64,000 bases of DNA, from the NCBI GenBank assembly GCA_025331435.1, contig JAIWNI010000031.1, positions 62,001 to 126,000 of the forward strand, given 5' to 3'. Numbering within the stretch: the stretch's first letter is position 1; every line of letters starts with the position of its first letter. The translations under genes and the position numbers were made by a program. Below the pieces are notes generated by a model. It searched no databases, was not told the origin of the DNA, and saw only the letters and a program-made list of their open reading frames with translations. Positions 46,945-55,959 of this stretch are shown here, one piece after another. The stretch is from Choanephora cucurbitarum. Its lineage: Eukaryota; Mucoromycota; Mucoromycetes; Mucorales; Choanephoraceae.

Positions 46945-48658
46945 TACAGTCGACTGATATCAAGCACTCTATTGAGCTACTTGTAATTCTACCAAAAAAA
47001 AAGGGAGAACCAACATTAGCATATGCTTATACAGTTTCCAACTGGCAAATAGTTACCTCATCTTCTTACTTTTTTTGATATTGCCAAGAAAAAAAAAAGC
47101 GCCTCAGAGATGTTTGGAGCACGACTGTCGCTTGATTTGTAACCATAGATGAGTTGCCTGTTTTCCTTTTCCTTTGGATAGCTTTATCTTGACCCAATGA
47201 GATGCTTGAGAGCAAATGTAAGTTCTTGTATTCCAATGTGTATAAAAGGCACAGACAATCTCATTTGTAGAGCACGCTCTATTTCAATTGAGTTTCGTGT
47301 CATATACAATAAACTATGAAAAAAAAAGACAGGAAAAATACAACCAGAATCTCTATCATCCTGAAAGAAATGGAAAAGAGAGAAAGTTTATTGTGATCAA
47401 ATGTGTATGTCTAATTCATAGGAGATGTATTACAATGAGGTTACGATGCTAACTCTAGTCCATGATGAGCCAATGACAGACTGTAAAGTGAATCAAGAGC
47501 TTCAAGAGCAACACGAGTTGTTTTTAAGTATATCAGTCTGATAGCAAGACAACTCAATAGACTGTAATCCAATCTAAGAGCCGTAGCTATGTCCAAGTGC
47601 ACTTTCTGTATGAACAAAGCTATTGCATGTGTCATATACTAAAATATTAACATGGCAATAGAGATGGAAGCTACGAGTAAGTGTACCTTATAGCTTTTGA
47701 TACTGAATATTTGGACATGCCTGCCATTTAAGGAGAGTCAACCTCTTGATTGCTGTAGAGTTTAAATAGGTATGATTACAGTACTTGAAGGATAAAACAA
47801 TATACCTTTTCTTTTCTTTTTGGCTTAGTTGATAGTATCTAAACCAACTAGACACAAACATAAACAGATAGAATACTTGTATCTTTGAATCCATTCGATA
47901 AGACTGTATGACCAAAGCATTTATAGTACAGTATTATTCTTCTGTTTCTAGCAGATAGTTTATAGGCATATCTGTCTTGTTTCAGGTGCGTCTTATTCAA
48001 CCCATCTACATTCAATATGTGCTATGCAGAGAAGCAACGCTTTATCTATGAATTCATGATTTAGCATGACCTGTGATAAAAGACACTTTATTATTGTAGA
48101 TAGTGGTCATGAAAACTACAGAACAAGATTTATTCTGGTTTGTCTTTAGTAGAACAACCATCTGGTTACATAGTGTACTAGGAAATGCTGTTGAACTCTG
48201 GCTTTCCAAAGTACGCGTCTAGATAAGAAAGGAATGCTATTTCATAAACCATGATGTGTTGAGCGTATCAGAGCAACTACAGCCTGAGTTGGTTCAGAAG
48301 CACAAGAGATTGTAACGAAACATGTCATCATAAGAGAGTTGTGAGTCTATCTGACAACAAAATCTATTGATTCAGAGAGAGAGAGAAAAAATGAAATAAC
48401 CTTCAAGAGAAATGCGTTAGTATCCAGGAGGTCTCTTAAGTGAAGAGGTGTGGAAACAGTTGACAACTAAACAAAAGAAAAGGGGGGGGGGGTTATGGAA
48501 TGCCCTACATATCTAAACAATGAAAACATGAATATGCATAAATAAATAAGATAGCGTCTCTCAACTTGAAAGAGAGAGAAAAAGCCATCTTGGGCTCAAG
48601 CCGAATTCTCTTTAAGAAGTTACAGTCTGAGAAGATGTTCTAGTTGAATGGATCAATG

Positions 48659-48666
48659 TCACGTGA
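48659..48666. promoter_or_regulatory. palindromic E-box (TCACGTGA) upstream of PP2C gene
   Basis: TCACGTGA is the extended E-box bound by bHLH factors such as Cbf1 or Pho4 in other fungi. It lies 159 bp before the PP2C start codon, just upstream of a CT-rich leader. Position is sensible for a promoter element; binding is inferred. Confidence 0.4.
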
Positions 48667-48824
48667 GCGCGTGATAATTCCACTTTTTGAATTTTCCTTT
48701 TCTTTTTCTTTTTTCTCTCTTTCTCTCTTGTAAAACTCATCTTATTTTATTTTATTTTTTGTAAGTAACGACAAGAGATGTCTCAAGAGAAAGGAGATTG
48801 AACTCTGTGTTGATCTAGAAAAAC

Positions 48825-50210
48825 ATGGGACAAACACTATCTGAACCAATTACCGAAAAGACAACTACCTATGAAGCAAACAACAAGTATTTCTATGGTT
48901 GTTCACATATGCAAGGATGGAGACTGAGTAAGGAATTGAGTACAATAAGAGTTTTATTTCTGATTCGCCTAGTACTCTTCTAGCTATGGAAGATGCACAT
49001 ACAACCATGTTAAAACTAGGTGAGACTGGTGCTAGTTTCTTTGGTGTATTTGATGGTCATGGAGGTAAAAAAAAAATGACTATCATACGCGTAATCATTT
49101 TTAACATGCCGACTATTTTTCATAATTTCATATAATAATTTCAAATGTATAATTTCCCTATAGGCTCTACAGTAGCTCAATATACAGGTCAAACACTTCA
49201 TAAAAAGGTACTTGAGAGTGAACATTTTGCAAAGAAGGAATATGGATTGGCTCTGAAGGAAGCATTTTTGGCTTTGGATAAAAGTCTGATTGAAGGTAAG
49301 GACTACCTTGACGTGTTTCATAGCATTGGTTGACGTCATGAATTCATAGATAACAGTTTTGCCTATGATCCTTCTGGATGTACTGCTATTGCTGCTCTTG
49401 TGACAGAAGACAATCGAATTATTGTGGTAAGTAAATCATTAAAGAGAGAGATTTCATTCAAACTCACTCTTTTGATTCTAGGCTAATGCTGGTGATTCAA
49501 GAGGAATTCTGAGTATTGATGGCAAAGTGAAACCACTTTCATATGATCATAAACCAACAGATGAAGCAGAGATGGAAAGAATCGTAAAGGCTGGTGGTTT
49601 TGTTGAATTTGGTCGTGTGAATGGTAAGAGAGTATATATATGAGGAAGGAGGGGGGGGAATTATAATAACCTATATTTACTAGGTAATCTTGCTCTATCA
49701 CGCGCTATTGGTGATTTTGAATTTAAACAGAATGATTCTCTTCCAGCAGAGAAACAAGTGGTGACATGTAAGTTATTATGGATATTCTAAATGAATCATA
49801 ACTGAAATGATTTAAAAAAAAAGGTGATCCTGATATTATTGATCATACAATCACAAAAGAAGATGAATTCTTTGTATTAGCCTGTGATGGTATGTTTATT
49901 GAATCATAATCACACAATATATACTCATCTTTGTTTAGGTATCTGGGATTGTATGTCAAACCAAGATGTAGTTGATTTTGTACGCTCAGGTATTGCTGAG
50001 GATAAGACGCTTGATAAGATATGTGAGAGTATGATGGATCACTGCTTAGCAGATGAGCAGACATCCAGTGGCCTTGGTTATGATAACATGTCAGTCATGA
50101 TCATTGCTATTCTCAATGGCAAATCAAAGGAAGAATGGTATCAGTCTATTAAAGAAAAAGTATTAAGAAATAAAACAACAACAAAAGAAGATCATTTGGC
50201 AACACAATAA
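48825..50210 (+). CDS. PP2C-type Ser/Thr phosphatase (PTC2/PTC3-like)
   Basis: Mg2+/Mn2+-dependent phosphatase of the Ptc2/3 group, which switches off stress MAP-kinase and DNA-damage signalling. Eight exons (48825-48927, 48984-49064, 49164-49295, 49350-49426, 49482-49623, 49684-49767, 49824-49889, 49939-50210) give 318 residues, all in phase. Motifs: MGQTLSEP start, with Gly2 in a myristoylation context; [69 protein letters not shown]; and YDNMSVMII. The metal-binding Asp residues (DGHGG, ACDGIWD, YDNMS) are all intact. Length is shorter than yeast Ptc2 (464) because the C-terminal tail is brief. It is the most intron-dense gene for its length here. Confidence 0.93.
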
Positions 50211-50830
50211 AACACAATAAAAATATATTCATTTAAGCTTTTTTATGCACCAATCAGATCAAAAAGCCACGTTTAGAAAAGTTAATTCCAAAACGTTCTA
50301 TATAACAATCAATTTAAAGTTAGCAAATTAAATTTATCAGGTACAATCCTATAAAAAGCAGTAAAATAGAAGGGCGGATCTTCTAATATCTTCGGAGATA
50401 ACTTCTGATGAGAAGGGGGATTCTGATGATAGGGATTTCATTCCAACTTGGAAGTTGTTTCTCTCTTAGCTGAATTGTTAATTTATGCTTAAAGGAAGGG
50501 GGAGGGGGGGGGTTGTTAGATGAAAGGAAAAGGGGGGGATGTGTATTCCCGCCAAAAGGAATTTTTATCAAATAAAGATAGAGTGTATGACAAAGAATTA
50601 AATAACATGACATCAAATGATAACCAAAAAAAAAAATCGCGATTGATGAATTTCCCGATTCAGGCCAATCATAATGAATCTACTCAAGAATGTCTTCCCC
50701 TCTCTCTCTTAATCATCTTGCATGATACATGACATAATAAAAAAAAAGAGGGCTGATCATGAAAATATAAAATAAAAAAAAAGTTTAAAAATAATTAAAA
50801 TTGTTCTTTTTATTATTATTTTCAATTCAA
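50211..50830. other. intergenic region with G-run cluster
   Basis: 620 bp upstream of the WOPR gene. Three G-runs lie close together on the plus strand (50498-50502, 50504-50512, 50532-50538), about 300 bp before the ATG. The last 100 bp are A-rich. A 77-codon minus ORF at 50383-50616 comes from the antisense of these G-runs (Pro-rich) and was rejected. Confidence 0.45.
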
Positions 50831-51604
50831 ATGGAAACTTATTTTGGTTATGTCAAGACAGCCCAAGATGCACTTATTGTGTTTGAAGCATGTAGAAAAT
50901 CACAACTGATTCGTGTACAACGCAGACTCTCATCCAAAGAACGACTTCAAATTCGGTCTGGTTCTGTCTTTGCTTGGGATGAAAGAGAGGCAGGCATGCG
51001 TCGTTGGACAGATGGCCGTACTTGGTCACCTAGTCGTGTCCTGGGCAGCTTTTTGACCTATCGAGAATTAGACAGCAAACGAAGACCACGTACAGCCAAT
51101 GTCAGTAAGGCATCCTCTGCTTGTTCTTATAAGCAAGATGGCCTGATCAAACAGAGCTTCTCTATCTGTACAGCCAATAACCAGAAGCTCCATCTTATCT
51201 CTTATTACTCTAAATCAGATGTCCTTCATGGTCGTCTAACACAACCCTCTCAAGACCCTCGCTTCAGTCAGATAGAAGTACCCAAGGGTCTCTATCCTGA
51301 ATTGAACCCTTTAGATACCAGTGGTGGTCATTCAGCTACACTACATAACATGAGACAACAGGAAATGATGTCACCCACCCTCTCTGAACCACCTTCCTTG
51401 TCTTCTTCTCCAAGCACAGCACAAGAAGACATTGGTCTCCATGAACTCTTGCCTTCCCCTCAATCTATGTGCTCTTCCATCTCTTCTTATTCACTATCTC
51501 CACCACCCACTCTACTGCCTGTTCAGGACATTGCTTGGGAGAAACTGCCTCATTCTGAAGATCAGCGTCAACTGAAAGCACTCTATGGTCTCTTGAGACT
51601 TTAA
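50831..51604 (+). CDS. WOPR-domain (Gti1/Pac2) transcription factor
   Basis: WOPR proteins (Wor1, Ryp1, Sge1, Pac2) are fungal regulators of morphology and sexual or nutritional switching. A single exon encodes 257 residues from METYFGYVKTAQDALIVFEA; the upstream in-frame Met was not used because the extra residues come from a T-rich leader. WOPRa covers about residues 1-90 (RLSSKERLQIRSGSVFAWDE, RRWTDGRTWSPSRVLGSFL). WOPRb covers about 102-150 (GLIKQSFSICTANNQKLHLI, YYSKSDVLHGRL, QDPRF). The RWTDG...WSPSR block is the DNA-contacting signature. A Ser/Pro-rich tail follows. It is short for the family, closer to Pac2-type members. It and eL22 are the two intronless genes of the window. Confidence 0.9.
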   Translation: METYFGYVKTAQDALIVFEACRKSQLIRVQRRLSSKERLQIRSGSVFAWDEREAGMRRWTDGRTWSPSRVLGSFLTYRELDSKRRPRTANVSKASSACSYKQDGLIKQSFSICTANNQKLHLISYYSKSDVLHGRLTQPSQDPRFSQIEVPKGLYPELNPLDTSGGHSATLHNMRQQEMMSPTLSEPPSLSSSPSTAQEDIGLHELLPSPQSMCSSISSYSLSPPPTLLPVQDIAWEKLPHSEDQRQLKALYGLLRL

Positions 51605-52019
51605 TATTTATCTAGACATTCACACTGTACACATTCATTTAGCATACCATATTATAGAATTAATTTATTACTACACACACTCTAAAGAACAAAGAATTCT
51701 GTATTACAAACATTGTTTACAATACAAATTTAATTTCTGACATTTGGAATTGAAAACAAACTAAGCCTTGTTGTTTAGGCTAAAAAAAATTTTTTTTTTT
51801 TTCATTTTTCTCCTATTGAAATTATGGAATTTTCGTAATTAAAGTAATAGAACAAAACTCTCAATATGCACATTCTTCATAATTGCTATCAGAAAGAAAG
51901 CCCGTTTGTTTTGGACACATTTCAGGGTCATAAGTTTCAAATTAGATAGAGTGTCATGCCAAACATGGTAATTCCTTTTTTGTACATCTTTCCATTTTTA
52001 ATCTATTTATTTAAACTCA
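51605..52019. other. intergenic region between convergent WOPR and PCK1
   Basis: About 415 bp of AT-rich 3' flank for both genes, with an A7-T12 run at 51783-51801. Nothing else was seen. Confidence 0.5.
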
Positions 52020-53799
52020 TTAAAGCTTAGGTCCTGCAGCCAAGGTCTCAGGAGCAGCTTGATCTTCATAGGTCTTGAAGTTCTCAACAAACATCTGTCC
52101 AACCTTACGAAGAGAAGCATCGAATTCTTCAGCAGTACCATTCCAGGCTGTCTTGGGATTCAGCAGTTCAGAAGGCACACCAGTCACAGCCTTGGGGATT
52201 CTCAAGTTAAAGATAGCAAGATCTTCATAGTCAGCATGAGCCAATTCACCACTATGGATAGCATCCAGAATAGCACGAGTGTACTTGAGAGGACAACGCT
52301 TAGAGGTAGCTGCAGAACCACCAATCCAGCCAGTGTTGATCAACCAGGCATCTGCCTTGTGTTGAGACATCTTTTGAGCCAACATGGTAGCATAGCGTTG
52401 AGGATGCAACACCAAGAAGGGAGCACCGAAACAGGCAGAGAAGGTTGCTTGGGGTTCAACAATACCATCTTCTGTACCAGGAACCTTGGTGGTATAGCCA
52501 GAGATAAAGTGATACATGGCCTGTTCAGCCGTCAGTTTGGAGACAGGAGGCAGGACACCAAAGGCATCACAGGTCAACAGAATGATGTTCTTGGGGTGAC
52601 CTCCCATACAGGGTAATTTGGCATTGGGAATATGGTAGATAGGGTAGGCACAACGGGTGTTCTCAGTCAGGAAATCATCTGAATAATCGACCTCACGTGT
52701 CTCTTCATCCAGCACCACATTCTCCAGGATGGCACCGAAACGGATGGCATTGAAGATATCAGGCTCCTTTTCGGCTGAGAGATCGATACATTTGGCATAA
52801 CAACCACCTTCGATATTGAAGATACCATCATCAGACCAACAGTGTTCATCATCACCAATCAACATACGCTTAGGATCAGCAGAGAGTGTTGTCTTGCCTG
52901 TGCCTGACAGACCAAAGAAGAGAGAGACATCACCGTCTGGACCTTCATTGGCAGATGAATGAAGAGAGAGCACACCAGCCTTTGGCATCAAATAATGCAT
53001 GACAGTAAAGATCTATGGAACAATTGAGTACACTCTGATCTCAATACTGTACAAGATAACTTACACCCTTCTTCATTTCACCAGCATATTCAGAACCCAA
53101 AATGACCATTTCATTACGCTTAAAGTTGACAGAGACAGAGGTAGTGGAGGTCATGCCGGTAGTATAACGATTGGCAGGGAATTCACCTGCATTAAAAATG
53201 GTGAAATCAGGTGTACCAAATGACTCCAATTCTTCATCGGTAGGTCGAATCAACATGTTGCGCATAAACAAGAGATGATAAGCACGAGAGGCAACCACAC
53301 GCACCTTGATTCTGTATTTGGGATCCCAACCAGCAAAACCATCAAAGACATACAGACGAGGACGCGTGTTGAGGTAATCGATAGCACGCTCACGGTTGAT
53401 CAAAAAGACCTTTTCAGAAATAGGTGTGTTGACTGGACCCCACCAGATATCCTTTTGTGATGTTTCTTCTTCAACAATACGCTTGTCCTTGGGTGAACGA
53501 CCTGTCTTCTTACCGGAATAGGCACACAGGGCACCTGCTGATGAAATGACAGTACCTTGTTCGTATGTCAAGGCTTGTTCGTAAAGAACAGCAACAGAAG
53601 GATTACGCATGATAGTCACCTATAGCCACCTAATTTAAGTAAAAAAAAAAAAAGAGATGGATTTGTTTCCTTTCTATCTTACCTTATCATAATCAATACC
53701 AGCATATTCATGAAGGTCTTCTTCAACTTTTGTATGCACAGAATTTGCACTAGCAGGTCTGTAACCAGTGTAAGGGGAGCCAGGACGAGTGTTTACCAT
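52020..53799 (-). CDS. PCK1: ATP-dependent phosphoenolpyruvate carboxykinase
   Basis: Converts oxaloacetate and ATP to PEP, CO2 and ADP, the committed step of gluconeogenesis in the cytosol. Three exons (53799-53683, 53619-53065, 53012-52020) encode 554 residues, the normal length. The ATP-type family is shown by [14 protein letters not shown] (P-loop, about residues 258-266), [20 protein letters not shown] (metal-binding kinase-2), [15 protein letters not shown] with the substrate-binding Arg, [10 protein letters not shown] and ENTRCAYP. All key residues look intact. Codons are biased to C-ending and well-expressed forms. The start [20 protein letters not shown] has no targeting signal. Exon 2 could use an earlier AG, but only the acceptor at 53620 keeps frame. 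Confidence 0.96.
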
Positions 53800-54069
53800 T
53801 GTTGTTAAGAGAAATAATGAAAGAAGAGAAAAATAGAAAAAAACTGACTCTTTATATATACATCATTTATGCAACTCTCATTTTCACAAGCTTGTGAAAG
53901 AATAGCTTCACGGAACATAGAGGGTTGATGCATCCAATGGAAGTCGGAAAATGCCGGAGACAAAAAAAAAATTAGCTGTAATAGCCTACCTCCCTTATAA
54001 ATTTCATTCATGTGAAAATACAAGTAAATCTCAATTTCCGCTTTCCCCGCGTTTTTTTCTTTTTTTTTT

Positions 54070-55252
54070 TTATTGGTTTTCCATTGGATGATTCTTTTGC
54101 CATAAACCATAAGGTTTGGTGGGATCTGTTTGCCATAATCGGATAGTACCATCCTCTATAATAGATTTTATTAGAGAAAAGTATCATCTTATACATAAAA
54201 ATATTACCTGAACCAGTAGCATAGATTTCACCATCAGGACTATAGCTCACTGTATGAATTGGACCATGATGACCCTTATACACCTCTGATTTCTTCAACA
54301 TGAGAATGTTGCATTAGACATAAACAGATCAAACGTACCTGAAACTTCACCTGTCTTGAAATCATAGATTCTAACCCATAAATCTTCATCACTGCCTGCT
54401 ACAAACTTTTGATGATTTGGATGAAGAGAAACAGAGGATGTCTTTTCTTTTGTCTGAACTGTCTTGACATCTTCAAAAGGACTGGAGAGTGCAAGTATTA
54501 ATCAAAAGAGAATGATATACATGCCATTTCTTTACCTGTCTGGTTTCCAAAAATTAGCTGTCTTACCAGCTGCCCAAGTAACATATTGACCATCTGAAGA
54601 AAGTGTCATGGTAGAGATAGCATCAGGGCAAGTCTGGATACTACCACTCTGACGCATGGTACGTAAATCCCAGATACGGACTGTACTATCCTCACCAGCA
54701 CTCAAGACAGCATGACGTGCTTCATCCCAGACAACAGCCTTGATCGTCCCTTCATGCCCTATCAATTCCATAGCAGCCGCATCAGGGCGATAGAGATCAA
54801 AGATCCTCAACTTCTTCTCTAACCCACCCGTCAGAATCTTGGTACTGTCTGCATTAAAATCAGCAGCACGCACAATATGGTGGTGAACAAACGTATGGAC
54901 TGTCTGTCCGTTGCGTGTATCCCAGATTTTGGCAGTGAAATCAGCCGATCCTGTTACTGCTCTCTCTGCTTCCCTTTTGGACAGACGAGCACTCCAGACA
55001 GCACCCTTATGTCCATCAAATGTACCTATCCAGTCACCTGTAGCACCGTCACGAAGCATAGGGTTTCCATCTGTCCTTACCAAAGTCAACACCTGCTCCT
55101 AACACGGTTTTGAATAAGTTACCTTTGCAAGCAGATATTAAGTAATATTGACCGTCTGAAGTGATAGGAGAGAATTGAATATCAACCACTGGACGTGTAT
55201 GGCCTGAACAGGTTAAAGGAATAATTCTGTTGCTTTCTTTTGTGTTGCTCAT
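54070..55252 (-). CDS. STRAP-like WD40 protein (SMN-complex associated / Unrip)
   Basis: STRAP (Unrip) is a seven-bladed WD40 protein that joins the SMN complex in cytoplasmic snRNP assembly. Five exons (55252-55123, 55070-54536, 54481-54339, 54285-54208, 54155-54070) give 323 residues. The diagnostic opening is present: IPLTCSGHTRPVVDIQFS, YYLISACKDGNPMLRDGATG and DWIGTFDGHKGAVWSARLS. Later blades are SADFTAKIWDTRNGQ, GGLEKKLRIFDLYRP, AGEDSTVRIWDLR, VRIYDFKTGEVSEVYKGHHG and GSEDGTIRLWQTDP. All introns join in phase. The similarity to human STRAP is continuous rather than only WD-like, so this is not the eIF3i or Asc1 relative. Its start codon is 122 bp from the U11/U12-25K start. Confidence 0.88.
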
Positions 55253-55374
55253 GGTATACAGATGGTGTTTATTTTAGAAAAAAAAAGAAAAAAAGAGAGC
55301 CAGTTTTAAAAAAAATAATACCTTTTCTCTTTATTATAAAAAAAAAAGAACGCGTTTAGAGTGTGTGTATATGC
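55253..55374. promoter_or_regulatory. 122-bp bidirectional promoter, STRAP / U11-U12 25K
   Basis: The entire space between two divergent start codons. It is A-rich near STRAP, with A-runs on the plus strand at 55276-55310 and 55339-55347. Two leaders and both core promoters must fit here, so the transcripts probably share control. No named factor site is visible. Confidence 0.6.
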
Positions 55375-55938
55375 ATGACTGAAAACGATGACCAAGCATT
55401 GTTAAACAAGATTCAAGCCGAGATTAACGAGTTATTAAAGGATGAACTACTTCAAGATCTGTCGCCTAATCCAGACAAAGAGGAGTTGAATGCACTTATT
55501 GCAGTTGAAAAAGGACAAGCCTACCACATCACAGTTCAGCGTGATCCTCTACCTCCAATCTGTAATCTCCCTTTATCCAAAGTAACACTCAATTGCAAGA
55601 CTCATGTTTATTACTCTAGCTATTGTAGTACGACAGTCTTCTACAGTGAAGGACATCAAACACTTGATACGCCTTGAAGTAGAGCGCATGGATAAACAAG
55701 GAACAAAAAAAATCAGCTGGTAAATCTTTGTACAACCTATCTGTCAATTTTCTTATATAAACCCATTTTACACGTTAGGAAATACATTTGGCATGCTTAT
55801 TGTCTCATGTTTGAACACCAAAGATTACTTGACGATAAGGCTGTTGTGAGTCAATTGGGCTTGAAGCAACATAGTGTCCTCAGATTCTCACGTTTGGCTC
55901 ATCAAAAGGGACAACATAGGAAAGCAAGACATTATTAA
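55375..55938 (+). CDS. SNRNP25: U11/U12 small nuclear ribonucleoprotein 25 kDa protein (minor spliceosome)
   Basis: The 25K protein is a ubiquitin-like subunit of the U11/U12 di-snRNP, which recognises U12-type introns. Three exons (55375-55581, 55637-55719, 55779-55938) join to 149 residues. A helical N-terminus (LLKDELLQDLSPNPDKEELN) is followed by a ubiquitin-like fold: VEKGQAYHITVQRDPLPPI, SSTVKDIKHLIRLEVERMD, KISWKYIWHAYCLMFEHQRL and SQLGLKQHSVLRFSRL. The ISW-x-Y-I/V-W block and the V-x-D-L/I-K-x-x-I helix align with the human protein without gaps of note. The second exon acceptor is at 55636; nearer AGs give stops. The tail is basic (HQKGQHRKARHY). The stop is 22 bp from the converging exportin-T stop. 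Confidence 0.82.
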
Positions 55939-55959
55939 AAAAAAAAGCAGTTTTATTGA

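Larger units (their letters stand above)
45544..48824. other. 3.3-kb intergenic region with one MITE
   Basis: No ORF worth annotating. It contains a 174-bp inverted-repeat element (46771-46944), a ten-G run at 48483-48492 and an E-box palindrome 159 bp upstream of the PP2C start. The rest is AT-rich with scattered short homopolymers. Confidence 0.55.
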
